From Pseudomonadales bacterium (GTDB lineage: Bacteria > Pseudomonadota > Gammaproteobacteria > Pseudomonadales > UBA7434): a stretch of DNA of 32,321 bases. Shown here in pieces: positions 18,370-25,742 of the stretch. The number at the start of each line of letters is the position of its first letter. The first letter of the stretch is position 1. A program made the position numbers and the translations under genes. The notes under the pieces were generated by a model, which worked only from the letters and a program-made list of their open reading frames with translations, made no database searches and was not told where the DNA came from. Location: positions 1 to 32,321 of the forward strand of contig JABDNS010000019.1 of NCBI GenBank assembly GCA_013043705.1. Direction: 5' to 3'.

Positions 18370-18402
18370 GGTAAGACCCTAGTAAGGCGTTAGTAAGACG
18401 TT
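18370..18402 (+). repeat. Three tandem 11-bp repeats between fimU and pilV
   Basis: AGTAAGGCGTT (18381-18391) and AGTAAGACGTT (18392-18402) differ at one base. A third, older copy at 18370-18380 matches at 8 of 11. The repeats start one base after the fimU stop codon. They contain TAAGG, which resembles a ribosome site, and end just before the likely pilV ribosome site AAGAG. Confidence 0.7.
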
Positions 18403-18411
18403 AAGAGCAAC

Positions 18412-18969
18412 ATGCAATTTCAAAGAGAACACATTTTTATGAATCGAGCACGAGCAACAAAAGCAAACGGCTTTACGCTGGTTGAAGTACTGGTTACGGT
18501 TTTTGTTTTGGCGGTCGGCATCCTTGGCGTGGCGGGTATGCAAGCGGTTAGTGTGCGCGAGTCGGGCAACATTTTTCACCGCACCCAATCAGATTTGCTG
18601 CTAGCCAGCATTATCGATCGCATGCGCGCCAATCGCGATGAAGCGCGACTCGGTGCTGGCAGTGTATATAGCACCACCGCCGCCAAAGACGCGGTGGCAA
18701 CCGATTGTTCCGCAAGCACTTGCGACGCCGAGGCGCTTGCCATGCACGACCTGAATGAATGGCAGCAGGCAATGACGCGCTCCAATCTCCCGGCTGGCGT
18801 ACTCACAATCAATCACGATGCGGATGTGATGTCGGATACTACAACGGTGGGCTCGGTATATACGATTCGCGTGTTTTGGGATGAAGATCGCGATGGCGAT
18901 ACCGGCCAGGGCTGTGACCCGGACAATGATGCCGATATGGCCTGCGCCAGCATTACGGTACAAATTTAA
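18412..18969 (+). CDS. pilV: Type IV pilus minor pilin PilV
   Basis: Predicted minor pilin of the tip-priming complex. The 185-residue product has a prepilin site at G20/F21 (KANGFTLVEVLVTVFVLAVG) with glutamate at +5, and the PilV-typical VGILGVAGMQA that follows. The C-terminal part has an acidic stretch DEDRDGDTGQGCDPDND from D157 that resembles a calcium loop, and paired cysteines. ATG 18412 is chosen because AAGAG lies six bases upstream. An in-frame ATG at 18439 would give a shorter, more usual leader of 11 residues. Its position between fimU and pilW fits. Confidence 0.88.
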   Translation: MQFQREHIFMNRARATKANGFTLVEVLVTVFVLAVGILGVAGMQAVSVRESGNIFHRTQSDLLLASIIDRMRANRDEARLGAGSVYSTTAAKDAVATDCSASTCDAEALAMHDLNEWQQAMTRSNLPAGVLTINHDADVMSDTTTVGSVYTIRVFWDEDRDGDTGQGCDPDNDADMACASITVQI

Positions 18970-19004
18970 GCGCGATAATTAATTCACTCTATCGTTGGGA
19001 ATAA

Positions 19005-19970
19005 ATGGTGAAAAAGTTAGAAGTTAAGCAATCCGGCCATCCTCGCGCAGGGCGCGCGTTGCGCAGCGCTATTCCGATGCGTATGTCGGCTAAAAAGCAG
19101 CGCGGTATGACCTTTATCGAGTTAATCGTATCGCTGGTCATCGGCCTGTTTATGGTAGCGGGTATTTTGCAGGTGTTCGTGGGCAGTCGACAGTCACTCG
19201 ACGTTATCCGGGCGCAGTCTTCCATGCAAGAGGCGGCGCGCTTTGGTATGAATTTTATTGCCAGCCAGGCCAGGCAGGCCGGCTATTTGAATGCAGGGCT
19301 AATCGACAACACCGACTTGTTCGCATCGACGTTGGTGAGCAAGTTCCAGATGACGCAGTACGCTGAGGATATGGAGCCCTGGGTCGAGGAAATTTGGCCC
19401 CAGCAGGGCGACTTTGACCCGATGGCGGTGATCAGCGGCGACGACGCAGCAGGTGGTACTGAGGGTGGTATCACCATCGCCGCGAATACGGATGTTTTGC
19501 GCATCAGGCTACAGGGTGACCCCGACGGCGTGATGCTGGATTGCGAGGGCATCGCGCTTACAACCGACCCTAGCGAATATGTGCACATGACATTTTTTGT
19601 TGGTGACGACGAACAGCTGTATTGCCGCGTGTTCGATGGCGTGGTGAACCGCGCGCCGATTGCGCTGGTATCCGGAATTGAAAACATGCAGGTGCAATAC
19701 GGCATCGCGACCGATCCCAATAATCGCTTTGCCGTTGACCAGTATGTCACCGCTGGCTTGGGTATGGATTGGACCCAGGTCATGACAGTACGTATTGGCA
19801 TTCTTGCTGTATCCGATAACGAACCGCTGGACAATGATCAGCAGGAGTACGACATCCTTGATGTTGACGATTTGCAGTTTAGTGATGGTAAGGCCAGGCA
19901 GGTATTCACCCAGACTATTGCCCTGCGAGGCAACTTGTCGAACGGTAAAAAAGCCGGAGCAGCACAATGA
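19005..19970 (+). CDS. pilW: Type IV pilus minor pilin PilW
   Basis: Predicted minor pilin of the tip-priming complex, related to GspJ. The 321-residue product has a prepilin site at G34/M35 (KKQRGMTFIELIVSLVIGLF) with glutamate at +5. The conserved SMQEAARFGMNFIASQARQAGY follows, which I recognise from PilW. The C-terminal domain is large and acidic. The leader is long (34 residues), but ATG 19005 has GGGA six bases upstream and ATGs at 19077 and 19083 do not. Its stop overlaps the pilX ATG by 4 bases. Confidence 0.9.
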   Translation: MVKKLEVKQSGHPRAGRALRSAIPMRMSAKKQRGMTFIELIVSLVIGLFMVAGILQVFVGSRQSLDVIRAQSSMQEAARFGMNFIASQARQAGYLNAGLIDNTDLFASTLVSKFQMTQYAEDMEPWVEEIWPQQGDFDPMAVISGDDAAGGTEGGITIAANTDVLRIRLQGDPDGVMLDCEGIALTTDPSEYVHMTFFVGDDEQLYCRVFDGVVNRAPIALVSGIENMQVQYGIATDPNNRFAVDQYVTAGLGMDWTQVMTVRIGILAVSDNEPLDNDQQEYDILDVDDLQFSDGKARQVFTQTIALRGNLSNGKKAGAAQ

Positions 19971-20533
19971 TTACGCAAACACGTAAAGCTATTCTTAAAC
20001 GCGCGCAGCCGGGCCCGGCTGCGCAGCAGGGCGCGGTCTTACTCACAGGCCTGGTGCTTTTATTTGTGGTCACGCTGTTTGGCGTGAGCGGCATGCAAAC
20101 TATTACCCTGGACGAGCGCATCGTTAGCAATATGCAGAGCTCAACAATTGCTTTTCATGGCGCCGAGGGCGCGCTTTCAACTTGCGAGGGCAGCGTGCAG
20201 GCGCAAACCGGTACGGCTTTTAGTTTTGGCTCTTTCCCTGCCGATTGGCGCGAAGCCGACGCATTCTGGACGGCCGCAGGTGAGGAGGCAACTTTTGCTG
20301 CGCAGGTAGTGCAGCCGCCTCGCTGTGTTATTGAATATATCGGCGATGGTGGCGCAAGCAGCGAGCTCAATTACGCGCCCTCCAATTCTGCGTCGAGCCG
20401 GCCCACCTATCGGGTTACAGCTCGATCCAAGGGCGGTGATATAACCACAGAAGCAATATTGGAAAGCGTATTTATTTGTCCGGGCGGTTGTATAACCGGT
20501 GCGGAAGTCACGCAATATGGCAGTGGCCCCTAA
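19967..20533 (+). CDS. pilX: Type IV pilus minor pilin PilX
   Basis: Predicted minor pilin of the tip complex, the GspK-like member. The 188-residue product has QQGAVLLTGLVLLFVVTLFGVSGMQ, typical of the PilX N terminus, with cleavage expected at G22/A23. Position +5 is threonine rather than glutamate. GspK-type tip pilins also lack this glutamate. The segment ERIVSNMQSSTIAFHGAEGAL is also PilX-like. The C terminus has cysteines in FICPGGC. The ATG overlaps the pilW stop (ATGA), so the genes are coupled. Confidence 0.9.
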   Translation: MITQTRKAILKRAQPGPAAQQGAVLLTGLVLLFVVTLFGVSGMQTITLDERIVSNMQSSTIAFHGAEGALSTCEGSVQAQTGTAFSFGSFPADWREADAFWTAAGEEATFAAQVVQPPRCVIEYIGDGGASSELNYAPSNSASSRPTYRVTARSKGGDITTEAILESVFICPGGCITGAEVTQYGSGP

Positions 20534-20577
20534 GCGCAACGATGGCGTGCAATAAAGATTTTTTTGGAGGAATGGCA

Positions 20578-23500
20578 ATGCAATTTATGAAGGGTAATCG
20601 AAAGCAATCAGCTGTGTTAGCCGGCAGTAAAAAATTACTGGCCGCGCTTTCTTTGCTGCCGATTGGCGGTTTTGTTTCGGCACAAACCATGAACCTGTCG
20701 GACCTGCCGCTCAATGTGCAGAGCGAAATTCCGCCGAACATTATTGTATCGCTCGATGACTCGGGCAGTATGGCCTGGGGTTGGATGCCCGATGGTCGAA
20801 ATGCCGATAGGGACCAGATCTGGTATCGCTCATCGCACTTCAATAAAATTTACTACGACCCCACGGTCGATTATGTCGCGCCGAATAACTCGGATGGCTC
20901 GGCAGGCACCGATGCAAATTATTTCAATGCAAGGCGTGGCTACTACTACCCGGGTTCGTTCGTCGATATCGATTTATCGACCTCGTTCCGCGCACTTTAC
21001 TACCATTACAGTACTGGCGCGCTTAGCTGGCGTGGTGCTGCACAGCCGGCCTTTTACTACCAATTTAGTGATGATGTAACGGTAAACCCTAGCTGCACAG
21101 GCACGCCTGCGCAGAACCTGCGCGATGCCAACTGCTATACGCAGGTTGTCATCGAAACCGATACCTACCCGAATGCGCAGGGCAGGACATTAGCCCAAGA
21201 GCGCACGAACTTTGCCAACTGGTTTCAGTACTACGGCAATCGGGCGGATGCGAGCAAGTCTGCAATGCGCCGCGCTTTCACGCCACAGTCGGTGCGCAAC
21301 ACTGTGCGCTTGGGTCGGCAGTCGTTCAACCAGGATCAGTCGGTACGTTCGGGGTCTGAAACCCAGGACAACAACAACCTGGCCGAACTTACTCCCACCG
21401 AGCGCGCCGGTTTTTACAGCTGGGTCGATTCGGTGCGCACCAGCGGTGGTACGCCGCTGCGCCGTACAGTTTATCGCGCGGGTGAGTACTTCAAGAATGA
21501 TAAGGCCTACTACGCCAATGCATCCTCCAAGAGTGGCCCGTTAATTGGTTGCCGGGTAAATACCCACATAATGGTTACCGATGGGTACTACAACGGTGGT
21601 TTTACCACGCCTACGAATTTCAGGCGCGACCAAACCGATGTCACCCTGCCGGATGCGGTTAATTACGTCGCTGCCAATACGCCGGTGTACCGCAATGCCA
21701 ACGACAGTTCGTCGATCTCGGATCTAACCTTCCACTACTGGGCCACCGACCTGCGGCCCGAGGCGAATAACATTACGCCGTTTGAAAGTAATATCGCCGG
21801 CATTGACGTGACTGACTACTGGGATCCGCGCAACGATCCCGCAACCTGGCAGCATATGAACTCGTTCGGCATTGCATTTGGCGCCGAAGGTACGGTTCCC
21901 ACCGATGATGCCACGCTGCAGCAGTTGATCGATGGCACCATTAGCTGGCCTAATACCAATACAGGCCAACCAACCACCATTGATGACTTGTACCATTCCT
22001 CGCTGAATGGTCGCGGCGACTTCTACAACGCGGTTAGCCCCGACGAGTTGGTGAATGCATTGAACGAAATTACCAACCGTATCGGTGATCGACAGGGTAA
22101 CGCGCCACAGGTCGGTGCCAGTAGCGGCCGCATCAGTGACGGTAGTAAAGTTTATATCGCATCGTTTTCAACCGAGAGCTGGAGCGGCGACCTGCAATCT
22201 TTCCAGATTTCCGATGGATCCGATTTCAAAAGTGGTTTGTCGGGGTGTAACTCGAAACCCCTGGGCAGTATTTGCAACCCCGACTCTCCGATTTGGTCTG
22301 TAGAAGAGAAGAACGATGAGCTGGAATCGCATATGCAGCCAGCGAGCCGCAAGATTTTCACCTACAACAATACCGCCGGTGCTGGATCAGGCCAGCCTGC
22401 TGGCACCGGCATCAACTTCGAGTGGAATGCGTCTACGCCGCTAACTGCCACCCAGCAAGCGCTGCTGAACGGCATTGATGGACTGGGCAAAGATCGCGTT
22501 AACTACCTGCGCGGCGATGACAGCAATGAGCGCGATAATGGCGGTGATTTCCGCACCCGCAGCAGTATTGCTGGCGGTACCAACCCGGCATCCAGGACTG
22601 GTCCGATCATTCATTCGAACCCGACCTATGCTGGTCCGGGTGGTACCGAACTACAGTTTGCGCTGCCGCCAGGGTTGGAAGCCAATGATTATGCGATTCC
22701 ATCGCGCACACCGGTTGTTTATGCGGGTGGTAACGATGGCATGCTGCACGCTTTCGATGCGAGCAACGGCGCATCGGCGGGCACAGAGATTTTTGCTTAC
22801 GTTCCCGATATGCTGATGCCCAAGTTATCCAAGCTTACTGAGCCAGGATTTAAGTCAGGTGCCTATGTGGACGGCCCGCTTGCGCTACAGGATGCTTACT
22901 ACGATGGCAGCTGGCGCTCGCTGTTGGTAGGTGGTTTACGCACCGGTGGCCAAGGCTACTTCGCACTGGATGTTACCAATCCGCCAACCGGTGCGACTGC
23001 CAACCCGAGCAGTATCGTCGAGTGGGAATTCAGCGATTTCCACGACAGCGATATGGGCTTCAGTTTCGGCGAGCCGATTATTGCCAAGGCGAATAACGGC
23101 GAGTGGGTTGTTATTGTTGCTAATGGTTACAACTCTACGGTGGCAGACGGCCGCGTGGGTAGCGGTAAAGCAGTCTTGTTCGTGCTGGCTGCAGACGATG
23201 GCGAAGTACTGGCGAAAATCCCGGTAGGCAATGGCTCTGCCGGTTCGCCCAGTGGTCTTTCATCGCCAGTTGCAGTATCGGATATCGACGTTGATCACTT
23301 TACTACATTAAGCAACGGAACCGATGCCGACCAGTATACGGTCGACTACGTTTATGCCGGTGACCTGGAGGGCAAGTTGTGGAAGTTTGACCTCAGCTCT
23401 ACCAATCCAGCTAACTGGAATAGCGCAGCGCTTATGTACAATGCAGGCTCAGGCCAGGCAATTACGGCCAAGCCGGCGGTTGGAACTTTCCCCACGCAGG

Positions 23501-24117
23501 GCTCTAGCGCTAGCAATAAGCAGTATCGCTTCGTTTACTTCGGTACCGGTAAATACAACGAGCCCAACGATGTGTTTAGCAAAACGCAGCAGTCGTTCTA
23601 CGGTATTGTTGACGATGACACCTGGACCTCATCAAGCAGTGCTGCGGTTACCAAGAGTGATATGGTTGAGCAAACCTTTTCCGGCAATTTTATCAGTAGC
23701 AATCCGCTGGCTAGTACCGACAAAGGCTGGTGGCTCGATTTGGAAGTTGGCAGCAGCGCCGAGCGTGTGGTTGGCGGGCTGGCGGTTGTATCAAACGTAG
23801 TTGCTTTCACTACTGTGCAGCCCAACGGCAACCCCTGTGATGCCGGTGGTACATCCTATCTGTATGCGCTAAACCGGTTTTCGGGCGGCGCTACGTCAAG
23901 CCAGGTAATTGACTACAACAGTGATGGTGAGATCACCTCCAGCGATTATGGAACTGGCGATACGGTTCAGTCACGCAAGGAGCTTGGCTCGATTGTTATC
24001 GATACCAATTTGCTTGGCGGTCCGTCAGAAGAGTTTGTTCTTTTTGCCGAGAGTGGCGCAGAAGTGCTTAAATCCACCGATCGCAAAGGGCGAGTGCGCT
24101 GGCGACAAATCAAGTAG
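20578..24117 (+). CDS. pilY1: Type IV pilus tip adhesin / biogenesis factor PilY1
   Basis: PilY1 is the large tip protein that works with the minor pilins in pilus priming, adhesion and surface sensing. The start at ATG 20578 has GGAGG at 20566-20570. The 1179-residue product has a signal peptide cut after A35 (GFVSA/QTMNL). A von Willebrand A-like domain follows, with DxSxS at D60-S62-S64 and MVTDG at 332-336. The C-terminal beta-propeller begins near residue 700 (YAGGNDGMLHAFDASNG). The usual calcium site here reads DIDVD at 902-906, but the partner aspartate in VDYVYAGDLEGKLWKFDL is pushed to D923 by an insert. A second, exact 12-residue EF-hand-like loop starts at D1112 (DYNSDGEITSSD). 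In P. aeruginosa calcium binding by PilY1 controls retraction. Confidence 0.95.
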   Translation: MQFMKGNRKQSAVLAGSKKLLAALSLLPIGGFVSAQTMNLSDLPLNVQSEIPPNIIVSLDDSGSMAWGWMPDGRNADRDQIWYRSSHFNKIYYDPTVDYVAPNNSDGSAGTDANYFNARRGYYYPGSFVDIDLSTSFRALYYHYSTGALSWRGAAQPAFYYQFSDDVTVNPSCTGTPAQNLRDANCYTQVVIETDTYPNAQGRTLAQERTNFANWFQYYGNRADASKSAMRRAFTPQSVRNTVRLGRQSFNQDQSVRSGSETQDNNNLAELTPTERAGFYSWVDSVRTSGGTPLRRTVYRAGEYFKNDKAYYANASSKSGPLIGCRVNTHIMVTDGYYNGGFTTPTNFRRDQTDVTLPDAVNYVAANTPVYRNANDSSSISDLTFHYWATDLRPEANNITPFESNIAGIDVTDYWDPRNDPATWQHMNSFGIAFGAEGTVPTDDATLQQLIDGTISWPNTNTGQPTTIDDLYHSSLNGRGDFYNAVSPDELVNALNEITNRIGDRQGNAPQVGASSGRISDGSKVYIASFSTESWSGDLQSFQISDGSDFKSGLSGCNSKPLGSICNPDSPIWSVEEKNDELESHMQPASRKIFTYNNTAGAGSGQPAGTGINFEWNASTPLTATQQALLNGIDGLGKDRVNYLRGDDSNERDNGGDFRTRSSIAGGTNPASRTGPIIHSNPTYAGPGGTELQFALPPGLEANDYAIPSRTPVVYAGGNDGMLHAFDASNGASAGTEIFAYVPDMLMPKLSKLTEPGFKSGAYVDGPLALQDAYYDGSWRSLLVGGLRTGGQGYFALDVTNPPTGATANPSSIVEWEFSDFHDSDMGFSFGEPIIAKANNGEWVVIVANGYNSTVADGRVGSGKAVLFVLAADDGEVLAKIPVGNGSAGSPSGLSSPVAVSDIDVDHFTTLSNGTDADQYTVDYVYAGDLEGKLWKFDLSSTNPANWNSAALMYNAGSGQAITAKPAVGTFPTQGSSASNKQYRFVYFGTGKYNEPNDVFSKTQQSFYGIVDDDTWTSSSSAAVTKSDMVEQTFSGNFISSNPLASTDKGWWLDLEVGSSAERVVGGLAVVSNVVAFTTVQPNGNPCDAGGTSYLYALNRFSGGATSSQVIDYNSDGEITSSDYGTGDTVQSRKELGSIVIDTNLLGGPSEEFVLFAESGAEVLKSTDRKGRVRWRQIK

Positions 24118-24133
24118 CGTGGCTAAGGTTTTT

Positions 24134-24175
24134 AGTCCAGGGTTTGTAGTCCAGGGTTTGTAGTCCAAGGCTTGT
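24134..24175 (+). repeat. Three tandem 14-bp repeats between pilY1 and pilY2-like gene
   Basis: AGTCCAGGGTTTGT occurs twice exactly (24134-24147, 24148-24161) and once with two changes (24162-24175, AGTCCAAGGCTTGT). A decayed fourth copy matching 9 of 14 bases may precede it at 24120-24133, just after the pilY1 stop. The array ends next to AGAGG, the ribosome site of the next gene. The unit is not a multiple of three and is not in a gene. Confidence 0.9.
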
Positions 24176-24188
24176 AGAGGAAATTATT

Positions 24189-24515
24189 ATGAAAACGTTG
24201 ACTGTAATTAGTAAAAAATTAGCCGTTCTTTTTGCGGGCCTGGTTATCTGCATGCTGGCCAACGCCACGGATGTGGACGAGATTCCTGCAACAATTGTTG
24301 CAGTAGATGTGCCTGGCAATGCGGTAACCTTGTTTGACGAAGGCCTTGGCGAACTGAAATTGCAGTTCGCCTATGACCTGCGGATCCAGCTCATGAGCGG
24401 CGCTTCTGGCACCATAGGAAACCTGCGTAGCGGCGACGGCGTAACCGCGGTAGTCGATACAGGCAGCCAGCTTGTGCATGCAATTTACGTGGTCAGTGAA
24501 GAGAGTGCTCGTTGA
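24189..24515 (+). CDS. Small exported protein in the pilY2 position
   Basis: A 108-residue protein with a signal peptide, MKTLTVISKKLAVLFAGLVICML, probably cut after ANA at residue 26. This leaves an 82-residue beta-rich periplasmic protein without cysteines. ATG 24189 has AGAGG eight bases upstream. It lies between pilY1 and pilE, exactly where PilY2 lies in P. aeruginosa, and has about the same length. I cannot confirm homology to PilY2 by eye, so the symbol is left empty. The mature part (EIPATIVAVDVPGNAVTLFDE, then a GNLRSGDGVTAVVD turn) could be an OB-like or small beta-barrel fold, which is inference. Confidence 0.75.
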   Translation: MKTLTVISKKLAVLFAGLVICMLANATDVDEIPATIVAVDVPGNAVTLFDEGLGELKLQFAYDLRIQLMSGASGTIGNLRSGDGVTAVVDTGSQLVHAIYVVSEESAR

Positions 24516-24574
24516 TCGTTTACCTGCAAAAGCGTTTATTTCGTCTTATCAAAATTTTATTCGGGTGTAAGTAT

Positions 24575-25003
24575 ATGAAAAAGGTTCAAGGTGCTGGCGG
24601 TTTTACGCTGATTGAGTTGTTGGTTGTGGTGGCCATAATTGGATTGTTGTCTGCGGTGGCCTATCCGCGTTACCAATCGCAAATTATGGATACGCGCCGC
24701 GTGGATGCCACTGCCGTTATGCTTGAGGCCAGGCAGCGGATGGAGCGAGAGTATGCCAAGCAGTATACCTATGCCAATGCGACGGCCGGTGCGCCCGGCA
24801 CTGCGACGATTAGCAACCAGGCACCGGCAGATACCGGCACAACCGCGCACTACACGCTTGCGCTGTCCAATCTAAGCCAAACGACGTTTACCATTACAGC
24901 AACGCCCGTGGGCGCTCAATCCAGCGAGCCCTGTGGTGCGTTGACTATTAACCAGGCGGGCGTGAAAACGACTGCTGCGAAAACTGTTGATGAATGCTGG
25001 TAG
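24575..25003 (+). CDS. pilE: Type IV pilus minor pilin PilE
   Basis: Predicted minor pilin with the major-pilin-like fold, last gene of the tip operon. The 142-residue product has a short nine-residue leader cut at GG/FTLIELLVVVAIIGLLSAVAYP with glutamate at +5. A C-terminal disulfide loop joins C120 and C141 (PCGALTINQAGVKT...DECW), as in PilE of Pseudomonas. ATG 24575 is preceded by GGGTG and TAAG. The gene is convergent with fimT, with only 30 bases between the stops. Confidence 0.9.
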   Translation: MKKVQGAGGFTLIELLVVVAIIGLLSAVAYPRYQSQIMDTRRVDATAVMLEARQRMEREYAKQYTYANATAGAPGTATISNQAPADTGTTAHYTLALSNLSQTTFTITATPVGAQSSEPCGALTINQAGVKTTAAKTVDECW

Positions 25004-25029
25004 CGCAGGCCTGCAATTACGCTAGCAGC
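24996..25029. terminator. Hairpin between convergent pilE and fimT
   Basis: GCTGGTAGCG (24996-25005) and CGCTAGCAGC (25020-25029) pair at 9 of 10 positions, with a 14-base loop that itself contains CAGGCCTG. The stem includes the pilE stop codon and lies just beyond the fimT stop. It could act as a two-way terminator, though no T-run is present on either side. Confidence 0.4.
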
Positions 25030-25033
25030 TGCA

Positions 25034-25678
25034 TTAACACTGCGGCAGGCGACCATCGATATCTTCTACGATGCCGTCGCCATTCCTGTCGCTATAAGTT
25101 CGCGTTCGACCTTGCCTATTCACTACAATCGTTCTTGCCAGGCGCAGGTCATCAGACTTGTCGCAAATCGTAAACCTTCCAAACGCCCGCGCCATGCCCG
25201 TCGGTGAATAGCGCAAGTAATTTTTCCTCGCCGATGCGCGCCAACTTATGCGGTAAGAACCGGGTTTAAAATAAATTCTTTCTAACAGTGTATCTTCAGG
25301 GTCTATCTCGCCGTTGTTATTCGCATCGGTAAAAATCATCATTCCTTGTTCCCAGAGCGCGCCGCACCCGCTTTCGCCATACGGGCAAAGCGACACAATT
25401 TTCTTACTATAAATTGCCGAGCTCCTGGTTCGGTATATAGCCTTGCGCAACATTTCCTGTTGTGCGTCGACCCTGGCGCTATCAATAAAATCCTTAAATG
25501 ACGGTGCTGCAAAACTCGCCAATACAGCAACGATCAGCAAGCTCAGTAGTAGCTCAATGAGGCTGTAAGCCAAGCAATTGGTTGAGGAACTTACGCAGCG
25601 ACTGCGTGGATTTGCGCGTTTTTTATGCTGCGCCTGGCAGGCGGGATGGTTACGATGGGCATGAATATCCGTATTCAT
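25034..25678 (-). CDS. fimT: Type IV pilus pseudopilin FimT with DNA-uptake GRxR motif
   Basis: Predicted GspH/FimT minor pilin of 214 residues. ATG 25678 has an excellent ribosome site AAGGAGG eight bases upstream. The prepilin site reads NCLA/YSLIELLLSLL with glutamate at +5, but the residue before the cut is A37 instead of glycine. The leader is long (37 residues). The C-terminal domain has VNRQGRTRTYS, containing GRTR at 190-193. This matches the GRxR motif with which Legionella FimT binds DNA during natural transformation. Two 12-residue EF-hand-like loops are present: DANNNGEIDPED (118-129) and DRNGDGIVEDID (197-208). It lies downstream of pilR, facing the pilE gene, and seems to have its own promoter. 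Confidence 0.85.
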   Translation of the reverse strand: MNTDIHAHRNHPACQAQHKKRANPRSRCVSSSTNCLAYSLIELLLSLLIVAVLASFAAPSFKDFIDSARVDAQQEMLRKAIYRTRSSAIYSKKIVSLCPYGESGCGALWEQGMMIFTDANNNGEIDPEDTLLERIYFKPGSYRISWRASARKNYLRYSPTGMARAFGRFTICDKSDDLRLARTIVVNRQGRTRTYSDRNGDGIVEDIDGRLPQC

Positions 25679-25713
25679 ACTAAACACCTCCTTGTGTTTA
25701 TATGGGCCCGCCT

Positions 25714-25742
25714 ATTATTGGCTAATTTTTTGTTTTGGCCAA
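25714..25742 (-). promoter_or_regulatory. Candidate sigma70 promoter for fimT
   Basis: On the minus strand TTGGCC (25737-25742) and AATAAT (25714-25719) are 17 bases apart, matching 4/6 and 5/6 of consensus. Transcription would start near 25707, leaving about 28 bases to the fimT ATG. The spacer is AT-rich. TTGGC and GCCAA form an inverted repeat spanning the -35 box and the bases just before the -10 box, which could bind a regulator. Confidence 0.5.

Noticed and set aside
19283-19834. A 183-codon open frame on the minus strand inside pilW
   Set aside because: Antisense to a clear minor-pilin gene, with no recognisable domain or ribosome site.
22012-22020. RGD tripeptide (479-481) in PilY1, reminiscent of the integrin-binding site in P. 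aeruginosa PilY1
   Set aside because: It lies in a GRGDFYNAV stretch where PilY1 proteins usually have a GxG-aromatic motif, not at the known RGD position, so it is probably coincidence.
23911-23946. A true dockerin module in PilY1
   Set aside because: Only one loop is present, while dockerins need two loops with helices. It is reported only as an EF-hand-like loop.
24240-24255. Lipobox-like LVIC in the signal peptide of the pilY2-like protein
   Set aside because: The residue before cysteine is isoleucine, where glycine, alanine or serine is needed. A normal cut after ANA is a better fit.
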